From IMG/VR virus record IMGVR_UViG_3300030101_000584, positions 1 through 30,294 of that record: 30,294 nucleotides of DNA; one strand, 5' to 3'. Each line of letters starts with the position of its first letter. Positions within the stretch are counted from its first letter, which is position 1. This stretch comes from a virus. The notes beneath the pieces are model-generated. The model was not told the DNA's origin. It did no database searches and saw nothing but the letters and a program-made list of their open reading frames with translations. A program made the translations under genes and the position numbers. Of the stretch, positions 17,565 through 23,543 are shown one piece after another.

Positions 17565-18139
17565 TATGATATAAGCCCAGCGCTAGCTAATCCGGGTGTA
17601 GGCTTTAACAATGTACCAACACCAGTTGTTACTGGAGATAATAAACCTTGTGCCGTTGTAAGTATTGTAGCTTGCCGACCTCTTTCATAAAAATCTATAG
17701 CACTATCTTCGCCAACACCTGTGCTAACCTCTCTTGCAGCCTCTGCTACCTGTGTCCCTGTAGAAGCCACACTTTCGCTTGAAACTTGGTTATAATTTGT
17801 TGTGTCTACAGAAGTATCTACTATTTCTATAACTTCTTCTTGTACTTCTATTACATCGTTTATAGTTGTATCTTCGCCACCTGTTTCATTTTCTGTATCA
17901 ATAGCGGTAACATCTGTATCTACTGTATCTACTGCATCTACTATTTCTATAACTTCTTCATTAGGAATTTCCGTAGTTTGCGGTTGAAGGCTAGGAGCCA
18001 TTAAAGCAGCGCCTACCACCGCACCAGTAGCTGTTGCAACCGCCGTACCTACCGTACCTAAAGTTAACGCACTAGCGGCGGCGTAGCCTACTGCGCCGCC
18101 ACTTATGCCACCTAATATTACAGGAACTGCTGCTACCAT
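17564..18139 (-). CDS. unknown protein with hydrophobic Gly/Ala N-terminus and acidic repeats (191 aa)
   Basis: Residues 1-50 are strongly hydrophobic and Gly/Ala-rich ('VPVILGGISGGAVGYAAASA' and 'TATGAVVGAALMAP'), probably one or two membrane or fusion-like segments. Residues about 57-115 are acidic and carry a duplicated 'EEVIEIVD' block with VDT repeats. The C-terminus contains 'FYERGRQATILTTAQGLL', a motif that I have seen recur in small head-region proteins of podoviruses, whose role is not known to me. It follows terL by 10 bases and overlaps the next gene by one base. It may be a virion minor protein. Confidence 0.65.
   Translation of the reverse strand: MVAAVPVILGGISGGAVGYAAASALTLGTVGTAVATATGAVVGAALMAPSLQPQTTEIPNEEVIEIVDAVDTVDTDVTAIDTENETGGEDTTINDVIEVQEEVIEIVDTSVDTTNYNQVSSESVASTGTQVAEAAREVSTGVGEDSAIDFYERGRQATILTTAQGLLSPVTTGVGTLLKPTPGLASAGLIS
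17817..17962 (-). repeat. direct repeat encoding the EEVIEIVD block
   Basis: The stretch TCTACTATTTCTATAACTTC occurs at about 17817 and again at about 17937, with flanking TCTACTG/TCTGTATC minisatellite-like units between. On the minus strand both copies encode the acidic block of the 191-aa protein. The region looks like internal duplication. Confidence 0.7.
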
Positions 18140-18149
18140 CTAATATCTC

Positions 18150-19424
18150 CTATGCTGCGAATGGATCATAGTCCATTACCGCTTGTCTTTGCGGCGCTGT
18201 AACACCGCGTCCTTCTTCTCTAAGACCCACCGCCAAATATCTAAAAGCATCTGCCGCGTGGCTAGAGTAATCATGTACAGGCGTAGCCCTAAAACTCCTA
18301 GTGCGCTCGTTATACGCCCGGTGATATTGCCTAAGACATTCCAAGCCATACTTACACTTCTCTCTATCAAAATATAAACGCGGTATCAGCATCTGCGCCG
18401 CGTGAATACCATCCTCTATTGGTAACTTAGGAACCACCCGGAAGTTTAATCCTAGATCCCAAGCTATTTCTCGCCTACTCTTACCAGTACCTAACTCTCT
18501 AACTTCTATATCATGTGGTGCATTATGCTCACCATATAGATAATTCTTAGAAGAAAGTACCTTGCAATAGTGTGGCAACCCTTCCCCACGCGCTTCATAA
18601 TAATCAATAACGTGAACAGCGCGCCCTATGTTCTGCGTAAAAAATATTGCAGTGCTATCGCCTACACCTAAATCCCACCAAGTATCTACCTTGCTAGCCG
18701 GGTTGTAGGGTACATTCGTAATCCTACCATCGGCTTGCGCCTCTTCTAACTCTTTTCCATATACCGCACCGGGTACATTCGCGTTCCAACTACACTCAAA
18801 CTCCTGTGCATACTGATCGCGCGACATCATAACCTTCGCCGCGTCAAGCTCTTCTTGATCCAATATACCAGTTTCGCTAGCACGATACACCGCAGCTAAC
18901 CAATCATCATTCGCTACAGCTTCTTCATACTTTTCATAAAAAGCATTATGCCCCTTCGGGGTGCCTAGAAAAATACAAAACCCTTTGCGATCAGATAACG
19001 CCGGACGTAACACCTCTGGAAATACATTCTCTGGCATATCCGCGACCTCATCCATCACGCATCCATCTAAATATATTCCACGTAAACTATCCGGGTTCTC
19101 CGCACCCAGCAAAGAAATCCTAGCACCAGTAGGTAAATCACACCGCAGTTCCGTTTCATGGAAACGTACACCCGGTATTCTTCCAGCATACTCCTTTATA
19201 TAATCCCACGCTACATTCTTAGCTTGCCTATATGTAGGGGCCATATACGCTAGCCTAGGGTTGTTCTTCTCACACATTAACGCAGCACGTAGTATATGAT
19301 TAATCGCCCAGACAGTCTTACCAAACCTACGATGGCAAACAACAACACCCCAGCGCTTAACCGACATCTCATTGTGCAACTTACGTTGCAACTCCCTAGG
19401 CTCGTAAGGTATCTCAATGTGCAT
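18150..19424 (-). CDS. terL: terminase large subunit
   Basis: 424 residues. The ATPase part has a Walker A-type 'CHRRFGKT' at residues 30-37, the 'YMAPTYRQAKNVAWDYIKEY' segment at 60-79, and Walker B 'GCVMDE' at 121-126, followed by the coupling motif 'FLGTPKGHNAFYE'. The C-terminal RNase H-like nuclease shows 'WWDLGVGDSTAIFF' near 248 (first acidic residue), a second acidic segment near 'HNAPHDIEVRELGTGKSRRE', and 'DYSSHAADAFRYLAVGLRE' near the end. The protein cuts concatemeric DNA and pumps it through the portal. The start overlaps the previous stop as TGATG. It is slightly shorter than many homologues but carries all motifs. Confidence 0.95.
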   Translation of the reverse strand: MHIEIPYEPRELQRKLHNEMSVKRWGVVVCHRRFGKTVWAINHILRAALMCEKNNPRLAYMAPTYRQAKNVAWDYIKEYAGRIPGVRFHETELRCDLPTGARISLLGAENPDSLRGIYLDGCVMDEVADMPENVFPEVLRPALSDRKGFCIFLGTPKGHNAFYEKYEEAVANDDWLAAVYRASETGILDQEELDAAKVMMSRDQYAQEFECSWNANVPGAVYGKELEEAQADGRITNVPYNPASKVDTWWDLGVGDSTAIFFTQNIGRAVHVIDYYEARGEGLPHYCKVLSSKNYLYGEHNAPHDIEVRELGTGKSRREIAWDLGLNFRVVPKLPIEDGIHAAQMLIPRLYFDREKCKYGLECLRQYHRAYNERTRSFRATPVHDYSSHAADAFRYLAVGLREEGRGVTAPQRQAVMDYDPFAA

Positions 19425-19600
19425 CAGTGCTTAGTCTCGTCCTTGCCAAAATCCATAATACCCATATTCTGTAACATTCGCTCGTATATGTCCAACAATA
19501 ATACAGCGCTTTCGTATTGTACCGCCGCTGTAGACGCCTCTACAGTTAGCCTACGCAATTCGTTAATGTGACCTAGCAGTACAACGTTTTCCTCTTTCAT
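19424..19600 (-). CDS. small helical protein between terminase genes (58 aa)
   Basis: From the ATG at 19598-19600 the product is 58 residues, helical and acidic, beginning 'MKEENVVLLGHINELRRLTV' and containing 'AAVQYESAVLLLDIYERML'. The frame is open 42 codons further upstream (ATG at 19724-19726), but that part has an atypical Arg/Pro/Cys-rich composition, overlaps the candidate promoter and palindrome, and is probably untranslated. The TGATG overlap with terL indicates translational coupling. I do not recognise the family. A small terminase- or packaging-associated role is only positional inference. Confidence 0.6.
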   Translation of the reverse strand: MKEENVVLLGHINELRRLTVEASTAAVQYESAVLLLDIYERMLQNMGIMDFGKDETKH

Positions 19601-19644
19601 GGGCTTTCTTAGGCTGTGTGAGGGGCAGACACTATTGTTTAGGT

Positions 19645-19673
19645 ATATTATGTAGTAAGCAGACGCGCGGCAA
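19645..19673 (-). promoter_or_regulatory. candidate sigma70-like promoter upstream of terL unit
   Basis: On the minus strand TTGCCG (19668-19673), 17 bases, then TAATAT (19645-19650): 4/6 matches in each hexamer. It would start transcription about 38 bases before the small gene preceding terL. It lies in the 284-bp stretch 19601-19884, which otherwise holds no convincing gene. Confidence 0.3.
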
Positions 19674-19723
19674 ATTTTGGAGGGTAGGGTCGGCCGGATT
19701 GCCAAAAACAACCACCTAATTCG

Positions 19724-19739
19724 CATAATATGTATTATG
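19724..19739. promoter_or_regulatory. perfect 7+2+7 palindrome, possible operator
   Basis: CATAATA-TG-TATTATG is a perfect inverted repeat in the intergenic stretch between terS and the terL unit, 50 bases upstream of the candidate promoter at 19645-19673. It is too AT-rich and lacks a T-run, so it is not a terminator. A dimeric regulator site is plausible but unproven. It differs from the TGACA-type palindrome found elsewhere in the window. Confidence 0.35.
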
Positions 19740-19884
19740 TTAACACTTTGTAACGTTTTGTTCTACGCACGTACAGTTTTGTTCTTGTTTTGCGATGTCG
19801 AGCCAAGACGTTCCGCTTGTGTTCTGCAATCTTGCCGCCTCGCGCACGTAGCTCGGACGCACAGGATGTAATGTCATACGTGTC

Positions 19885-20331
19885 TCAGTGCCTAACAACA
19901 GCCTCCTCTTCCTCTTCAGTCGCGCTAACAGCAACGTCACCGCCAGCCCAGCTGATCGTGATCGCCGAGCTACTTGGTTGATCTTCTTTCTTGTCTCTAA
20001 TGCCAAATGGCTGGTTACGCGCAGCTGTCCATTTCAGCGTGTCAATCTCTAACCTACGCCGTTGCACCTCTGCGTTAATCATACGTGGATCTGCTACTTC
20101 TGGCAGTTCTTCCATAGCTAATCTATTGATATGGTCTGAATAGTATTCGCTCTGCAATATGCGCGCTTTCCTGTACATCTCCCATATCTCTTCGTCTGCC
20201 TGTACAGCGCGTGTAACGTTACGATAGTTAGGCATAGCTTTATCTTTGGTAATATCTACCAGCGTTTCACCTTCGGCTAACCTATCGCATATTTTCTGCA
20301 TTACTTTAATCGTAACAGTTCTACTTGGCAT
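19885..20331 (-). CDS. terS: terminase small subunit (Sf6-type)
   Basis: 148 residues. The N-terminal HTH has the usual sequence order: 'ICDRLAEGETLVDITKD' then 'MPNYRNVTRAVQADEEIWEM', followed by 'YRKARILQSEYYSDHINRLA' (oligomerisation helix) and 'VQRRRLEIDTLKWTAARNQP', the hallmark end of Sf6-like small terminases. The last 30 residues are low complexity, with five consecutive Glu near the end. It recognises the packaging site and regulates TerL. It is the first gene of the minus-strand late operon; AGGA lies 7 bases before the ATG, and a terminator lies immediately upstream in its leader. After the TGA stop the same frame stays open for 49 very basic codons (to 19735), noted as an oddity. 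Confidence 0.9.
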   Translation of the reverse strand: MPSRTVTIKVMQKICDRLAEGETLVDITKDKAMPNYRNVTRAVQADEEIWEMYRKARILQSEYYSDHINRLAMEELPEVADPRMINAEVQRRRLEIDTLKWTAARNQPFGIRDKKEDQPSSSAITISWAGGDVAVSATEEEEEAVVRH

Positions 20332-20342
20332 TACAGCTTCCT

Positions 20343-20367
20343 AAAAAAATGCCCGGCATAACCGGGC
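20343..20367 (-). terminator. terminator in the terS leader
   Basis: On the minus strand GCCCGG-TTATG-CCGGGC (20351-20367) is a 6-bp GC stem followed by A and seven T (20343-20349). It ends only about 12 bases before the terS start, so it would stop transcription coming from the divergent control region before the late genes unless it is overridden. Confidence 0.75.
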
Positions 20368-20428
20368 TAGTTAACAACAGCAAGGAACAGGCATTGTTGT
20401 GGCTTGAGGCAAAACACAACATCTTGCG

Positions 20429-20437
20429 ATTGTAGCA
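20429..20437 (-). promoter_or_regulatory. candidate extended -10 late promoter
   Basis: On the minus strand TGC-TACAAT is an extended -10 (5/6 match with TATAAT plus the TGn element). No good -35 is visible 17-18 bases upstream, as is common for extended -10 promoters. Transcription would start near 20422 and reach the terminator after about 80 bases. Within that RNA, GTTGTG and CACAAC could pair. Confidence 0.4.
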
Positions 20438-20496
20438 TACATATAGACTATTTCAGTACATTCGGCAATAAATATATTTTTTTTTCTATATACCCC

Positions 20497-20525
20497 TTGA
20501 CAGTATCTGTCACATACATTATATG
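20497..20525 (+). promoter_or_regulatory. strong sigma70-like early promoter
   Basis: TTGACA (20497-20502), 17-base spacer, TATATG (20520-20525): consensus -35 with a good -10 and ideal spacing. It points at the seven-gene early operon that begins 55 bases downstream at 20580. The -35 is embedded in the palindrome at 20498-20512, so a bound regulator would block RNA polymerase. Confidence 0.8.
20498..20512. promoter_or_regulatory. operator copy 1 (TGACAG-TAT-CTGTCA)
   Basis: A perfect 6+3+6 palindrome overlapping the -35 of the early promoter. Related 15-mers are at 21992-22006 (TGACACATACTGTCA) and 24816-24830 (AGACACAATCTGTCA). The right half CTGTCA is identical in all three, and all are intergenic or at gene ends. 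Confidence 0.65.
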
Positions 20526-20579
20526 TAGGTTGTGGTTTGAGCTTGCTCCCACAGTTTTCCAATCAACAACGGAGGTACT

Positions 20580-20753
20580 ATGGAGTACGAATTTTATTTT
20601 GAAAGTGACTATGGTTATCAATCAGGCATCATAGAAGCTGACAATGTTCAAGAGTTCTACAAGATCTTAAAAGAAGATTACAAACAAGATATTGGCGCTG
20701 ACGGTTTTTACAACTGTCCTATCAGCGGCAATGAGAAAGGTATTAAGTGGTAA
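20580..20753 (+). CDS. small acidic early protein (57 aa)
   Basis: First gene after the early promoter. GGAGGT lies 4-9 bases before the ATG. The product begins 'MEYEFYFESDYGYQSGIIEA', has an aromatic, acidic N-terminus, and ends 'CPISGNEKGIKW'. It has strand-helix character, with 'VQEFYKILKEDYKQDI' as the helix. I do not recognise the family. It stops six bases before the next ATG. As the first gene expressed it may act on host functions, which is inference from position only. Confidence 0.75.
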   Translation: MEYEFYFESDYGYQSGIIEADNVQEFYKILKEDYKQDIGADGFYNCPISGNEKGIKW

Positions 20754-20758
20754 GCGAT

Positions 20759-21283
20759 ATGGAATTTGCACTTCCCAAAGATGCTTTTAAAGGCGGTCAC
20801 TGCGGCGTTCAAGCAGTGGCTGTCGTTGCTGGCATCAGTTTAAACGATGCGTTTGTTCAGTTCAAAAAGCATTGCAAGCGTGTTGCTTCTAAGAAAAGAT
20901 GGCATGGCGGTACTAAGCATGACGAGCGTTTAGTTGTTTTAGACAAGCTTAACGTCAAGTACGACAAGTTACTTCAACAGCATAAACGAAACGGCATATT
21001 ATACAGCACCGGGTTCGACATGACTTTGCAGCGATTTATCAAAGACGTTGCCAATCCTAACCACGTTTACATGGTTACTACTACCGGGCACGTTCAATTA
21101 ATTCACGGCAACAAAGTGTTAGACCAAGGCGGCGTTGTTGACATCAACGACTATTGGGGCAAGCGAAAAAAGATTAGCCACACTGTTTTAGTGTTCAAAC
21201 AGATAGACGCTGCAAAAGCGTTTGACATAGCCGAGGCTCAGACTTTCGGCTTACCATTGTTCGATATGCAAGGAGGTAAGTAA
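20759..21283 (+). CDS. papain-like / C39-like cysteine peptidase-type early protein (174 aa)
   Basis: The N-terminus 'DAFKGGHCGVQAVAVVAGIS' has the active-site context of papain-fold peptidases: a Cys (residue 15 from the ATG at 20759) at the start of a hydrophobic helix. A second block 'HVYMVTTTGHVQLIHGNKVL' provides the candidate catalytic His (about 111) within two strands, followed by an Asp-containing 'DINDYWG'. A middle 'HGGTKHDERLVVLDKL' matches the spacing seen in phage C39-like proteins. A GTG twelve bases upstream is also open, but the ATG follows the previous stop more naturally. It could process a host or phage protein early in infection, or be a non-catalytic member; no substrate is indicated. 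Assignment is by motif. Confidence 0.65.
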   Translation: MEFALPKDAFKGGHCGVQAVAVVAGISLNDAFVQFKKHCKRVASKKRWHGGTKHDERLVVLDKLNVKYDKLLQQHKRNGILYSTGFDMTLQRFIKDVANPNHVYMVTTTGHVQLIHGNKVLDQGGVVDINDYWGKRKKISHTVLVFKQIDAAKAFDIAEAQTFGLPLFDMQGGK

Positions 21284-21285
21284 CT

Positions 21286-21549
21286 GTGTATCACATCAAA
21301 GAAATCCAATATTTAAATATAAGTAACCAATGCGAAGGTAATCAGACAGCTGTGTTTGCAATTACTGAGTGCGGTCGAGTGTTCAAAAAAAGAACTACTA
21401 GCTCAGAAGAAAGCGATGCTTGGGGCAAAGTTCTTGAGTGTAGAACTTCTGCAAACGCTCCATTTATACCAACAGTTGTAAAATACGATTATGTCTACGA
21501 ACAGCTTGATTATTGGGTAGACGTAACAGACGAACAAATTGACGATTAA
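21286..21549 (+). CDS. hypothetical early protein (87 aa, GTG start)
   Basis: The start is GTG at 21286 with AGGAGG nine bases upstream. The sequence is mixed alpha/beta and acidic toward the end ('DYWVDVTDEQIDD'), with two cysteines and no membrane segment or recognisable motif. It belongs to the early operon, with two bases separating it from the peptidase-like gene. Function unknown. Confidence 0.7.
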   Translation: MYHIKEIQYLNISNQCEGNQTAVFAITECGRVFKKRTTSSEESDAWGKVLECRTSANAPFIPTVVKYDYVYEQLDYWVDVTDEQIDD

Positions 21550-21565
21550 TTAGGAGGTAAACAAC

Positions 21566-21994
21566 ATGGCATATTTCAACCAAGAAATGAAAAAAGAATT
21601 AGCACCGGGCATCAAGGCAGTGCTTGCAAAGTACAACTGTAAAGGTTCTATCAGCGTTAAGAACCACAGCACTTTAAAAGTTACTGTCAAAAGTGGACCG
21701 ATAGATTTTATTGGTCATGCTAACAACAAAAGAAGAGATGCACAGTTAGCAGCTGGTAGAGAGTTTTACCCGGTAGAAACTTACTATCAGGAAAACCCAT
21801 ACAGAGAATACGTTTCTCACGATCCAGATAAACCGCTTCATATTTCAGAACAGTTTGTTAACGAAATGCAAGCTGCCATGAAAGGTACTTTGTACTACAA
21901 CAACAGCGATATAATGACTGACTACTTTGACTACGCCTACTTTATGTCAATCGACATTGGCGCGTGGGATAAGCCATATCAATTAGTAGCTTGA
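21566..21994 (+). CDS. conserved phage/plasmid protein of unknown function (142 aa)
   Basis: Excellent ribosome binding site (AGGAGGT, 8 bases). The N-terminus 'MAYFNQEMKKELAPGIKAVL' and the block 'GSISVKNHSTLKVTVKSGPI' are followed by a C-terminal 'NSDIMTDYFDYAYFMSIDIG' and 'WDKPYQLV'. From memory this combination recurs in many phage and plasmid proteins of unknown function, and it resembles a domain described among polyvalent-protein-associated domains. I cannot confirm the family name. The stop codon lies inside operator copy 2. Confidence 0.75.
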   Translation: MAYFNQEMKKELAPGIKAVLAKYNCKGSISVKNHSTLKVTVKSGPIDFIGHANNKRRDAQLAAGREFYPVETYYQENPYREYVSHDPDKPLHISEQFVNEMQAAMKGTLYYNNSDIMTDYFDYAYFMSIDIGAWDKPYQLVA

Positions 21995-22007
21995 CACATA
22001 CTGTCAA
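21991..22007. promoter_or_regulatory. operator copy 2 (TTGACA-CATAC-TGTCAA)
   Basis: A perfect 6+5+6 palindrome, overlapping the stop of the 142-aa gene and 19 bases before the next ATG. No good -10 is seen at the right distance on either strand, so here it may act as a roadblock or secondary site rather than a promoter operator. Confidence 0.6.
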
Positions 22008-22025
22008 ACCTGTTAAGGAGTAACT

Positions 22026-22202
22026 ATGCAATACATTGTTAAAAAAATCGCCATGTATGGCAACAGCATTGTCGGCAAGTACGACAGCCATCAGGCAGCG
22101 TTAGACGCTGCCGAACAACTCAAGGCTAGCAGTTTCAGTGAGTTCTACATAGAAATCATACCTGTTAGCAAAAATCACAGCATTGTAGGATTAGGAGGCT
22201 AA
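22026..22202 (+). CDS. small early protein (58 aa)
   Basis: AAGGAG lies 5-6 bases before the ATG. The sequence begins 'MQYIVKKIAMYGNSIVGKYD', then 'SHQAALDAAEQLKASSFSEF' and 'YIEIIPVSKNH', a strand-helix-strand layout typical of small phage proteins. It ends inside an AGGAGGC that serves as the ribosome binding site of the next gene. No family recognised. Confidence 0.7.
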   Translation: MQYIVKKIAMYGNSIVGKYDSHQAALDAAEQLKASSFSEFYIEIIPVSKNHSIVGLGG

Positions 22203-22205
22203 CAA

Positions 22206-22556
22206 ATGCAACAGCAATTAGAGAATTTATTAACAGCTATCAAAGATGATTATGCAAAAATGCAAAGACGCTGGATTAAAGCTGGCGGTAACGCAGAAAG
22301 GCTTGAAGCTAGCATTGTAAAACACGGTGAAGAGCTTGGTTACAAAGTTGGTAAAAAGTATATCAAGATAACAGAGATGAACGGCGGCTCTGCATGGGGT
22401 TTTGTTGTTAACTCTGACGATGATCCAAAATTTAGAAAAGGTGACATTTTAAAAGCAGCAAGCTGGTCTGCTCCAGCAAAAAACCAAGCGCGTGGCAATG
22501 TTCTTGATGGCGATTTTTCATGGGTTAGATGGACTGGCCCAGAATATTTACGATAG
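22206..22556 (+). CDS. hypothetical early protein (116 aa)
   Basis: The helical, charged N-terminus is followed by 'GKKYIKITEMNGGSAWGFVV', 'KFRKGDILKAASWSAPAKNQ' and 'ARGNVLDGDFSWVRWTGPEY'. I recall this arrangement from hypothetical proteins of many phages of aquatic bacteria, without known function. The end has a beta character and two Trp. AGGAGG precedes the ATG by 7 bases. Confidence 0.75.
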   Translation: MQQQLENLLTAIKDDYAKMQRRWIKAGGNAERLEASIVKHGEELGYKVGKKYIKITEMNGGSAWGFVVNSDDDPKFRKGDILKAASWSAPAKNQARGNVLDGDFSWVRWTGPEYLR

Positions 22557-22566
22557 GAGCAACAAC

Positions 22567-22662
22567 ATGAAATGGCTTGACCTTATCGGTGACATCATTG
22601 GAGCAGTAGCAGTGTTTGCTGCTCCGTGTATGTTATTTTTTATCTTGTGGGCTTTGCAATAA
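22567..22662 (+). CDS. tiny single-pass membrane protein (31 aa)
   Basis: AGGAGC lies 9 bases upstream of the ATG. The product consists mainly of one hydrophobic helix ('IIGAVAVFAAPCMLFFILWA'). It is the last gene of the early operon before the terminator at 22751. Too short for homology-based assignment; a membrane micropeptide acting on host envelope proteins is plausible. Confidence 0.6.
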   Translation: MKWLDLIGDIIGAVAVFAAPCMLFFILWALQ

Positions 22663-22680
22663 TTTCATAATATTTTATTG

Positions 22681-22722
22681 CAGTGTTTGTGAAGTGTATT
22701 TTAAACTGATCAGCACAAACTG
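22681..22722 (+). other. imperfect inverted repeat before the early terminator
   Basis: CAGTGTTTGTG (22681-22691) and CACAAACTG (22714-22722) pair with a two-base bulge. It is part of the 88-bp non-coding stretch between the 31-aa gene and the terminator. An mRNA 3' stabilising structure is possible. Confidence 0.3.
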
Positions 22723-22750
22723 GAGGTTAACGAGGGTGGGACTGCAATTT

Positions 22751-22781
22751 GCCGCATTGAGCTTCTCAGTGCGGCTTTTTT
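22751..22781 (+). terminator. rho-independent terminator of the early operon
   Basis: GCCGCA (T) TGAG-CTT-CTCA (G) TGCGGC followed by six T: a stem of 10 pairs with one wobble. It closes the rightward early operon. The stop codon and last codons of the convergent DUF6362-like gene are encoded by this hairpin. Confidence 0.88.
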
Positions 22782-23176
22782 ATTATCCAAGTCAAGCGTA
22801 CCAGCGCAGCGATATACTCATTCTTGACGCTTCTCCGTGAGCGTCCGAGCATTTTACCCAGCTTAGTCCATTGTGGACCGCGTTCCCTTCCTACGGCGCT
22901 ATGTGCAGCTGCCCAAATTATCTTTCTATCGTCCTTCCCCATGCGTAGACCCAAATCTAACGCAGTATACAAACGATCAATTTGTGTAGCTGTAGGCTGT
23001 ATGCGTACCTGTTTAACATCAGACCAACCATAACTCGACCATGATTGTACATAATCAGGCCAGCTTGATAAGTTTTGTCTGCGATACACACCGGGCATAT
23101 AACGTTCTGTTTGTGCCGCTTCCATAAATAAATCATTAAGATCTTCAGCTGTCATTTTCGATACATCTTGCGACAT
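22766..23176 (-). CDS. DUF6362-like protein with HTH (136 aa)
   Basis: The pattern is that of the DUF6362 family: 'AAQTERYMPGVYRRQNLSSW' near the N-terminus, a W-rich 'YVQSWSSYGWSDVKQVRIQP', 'TQIDRLYTALDLGLRM', then 'DRKIIWAAAHSAVGRERGPQ' and an HTH-like 'WTKLGKMLGRSRRSVKNEYI' before the end. Members occur in phages and prophages and are thought to bind DNA; a late gene activator role has not been shown to my knowledge. The ATG at 23174-23176 (GAGGA upstream) is preferred over a TTG four codons earlier. The start overlaps the upstream gene by 32 bases. Confidence 0.75.
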   Translation of the reverse strand: MSQDVSKMTAEDLNDLFMEAAQTERYMPGVYRRQNLSSWPDYVQSWSSYGWSDVKQVRIQPTATQIDRLYTALDLGLRMGKDDRKIIWAAAHSAVGRERGPQWTKLGKMLGRSRRSVKNEYIAALVRLTWIIKKPH

Positions 23177-23543
23177 AGTAATCCTCAAAGCTCTGGCAAA
23201 ACTTTGCTTGCTCCATTGGTGACAATGTAGCTACATGATTTACTGCTTCAATAAAATTCTGCGTTCCTAACCGGGTTCGCAGTAACTTCATAACTTTTTC
23301 TAAACGAAATGCTAACGGATCTTGTCGCGCTTTCTCGCCAGCTTTCTTGTATGCCGGGTTCATCTTGACAAGTGTTCGTTTCAGTACGTCTTGCTTATAG
23401 TTATTAACTATATTGTTATTATAGTTATTTATAGTTACTGCTATATTGTTATTAACTATATCGTTATTAACTATATTGTTATTAACTTTATAGTTATTAT
23501 CTCGCCTCGGGAGGCTCGCGTTAGCGTACAGCGGTTTTCGCAT
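23145..23543 (-). CDS. Asn-rich protein encoded by a tandem repeat (132 aa)
   Basis: The N-terminal half, about residues 15-50, is low complexity (repeats of NN-IVN, e.g. 'VNNNIVNNDIVNNNIAV'), translated from the 15-bp AT-rich array at 23394-23500. The C-terminal half is normal: 'KKAGEKARQDPLAFRLEKVM' and 'VATLSPMEQAKFCQSFEDYY', basic-helical and possibly DNA-associated. The start overlaps the zinc-binding protein by 23 bases. Alternatively, translation could begin after the repeat at 'MNPAYKKAGEKARQD'; I cannot tell from the sequence. Function unknown. Confidence 0.55.
   Translation of the reverse strand: MRKPLYANASLPRRDNNYKVNNNIVNNDIVNNNIAVTINNYNNNIVNNYKQDVLKRTLVKMNPAYKKAGEKARQDPLAFRLEKVMKLLRTRLGTQNFIEAVNHVATLSPMEQAKFCQSFEDYYVARCIENDS
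23394..23500. repeat. AT-rich 15-bp tandem repeat array
   Basis: Units CTATATTGTTATTAA at 23408-23422 (last base differs), 23441-23455, 23456-23470 (one change), 23471-23485, and a degenerate CTTTATAGTTATTAT at 23486-23500; 23394-23407 and 23423-23440 are related. It is followed at 23504-23515 by GCCTC-GG-GAGGC. The array is in frame with the overlapping gene. It resembles iterons with a DNA-unwinding region, but may only be a slippage-prone coding repeat. Confidence 0.75.

Noticed and set aside
19740-20006. 88-codon minus-strand frame overlapping the end of terS
   Set aside because: Arg/Leu-rich product, half of it antiphase to terS; only the last 45 codons could be a gene, and these lack a ribosome binding site.
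20371-20562. 63-codon minus-strand frame in the divergent control region
   Set aside because: Overlaps the promoters, operator and leader; Cys/Tyr-rich product with no support.
22616-22840. 74-codon plus-strand frame across the early terminator
   Set aside because: Runs through the terminator hairpin and into the convergent gene; no ATG near a ribosome binding site and Cys/Phe-rich low-quality product. A GTG at 22736 has GGAGG upstream but would be cut by the terminator.
23394-23500. CRISPR array
   Set aside because: Repeat units are 15 bp, AT-rich and directly adjacent without spacers.
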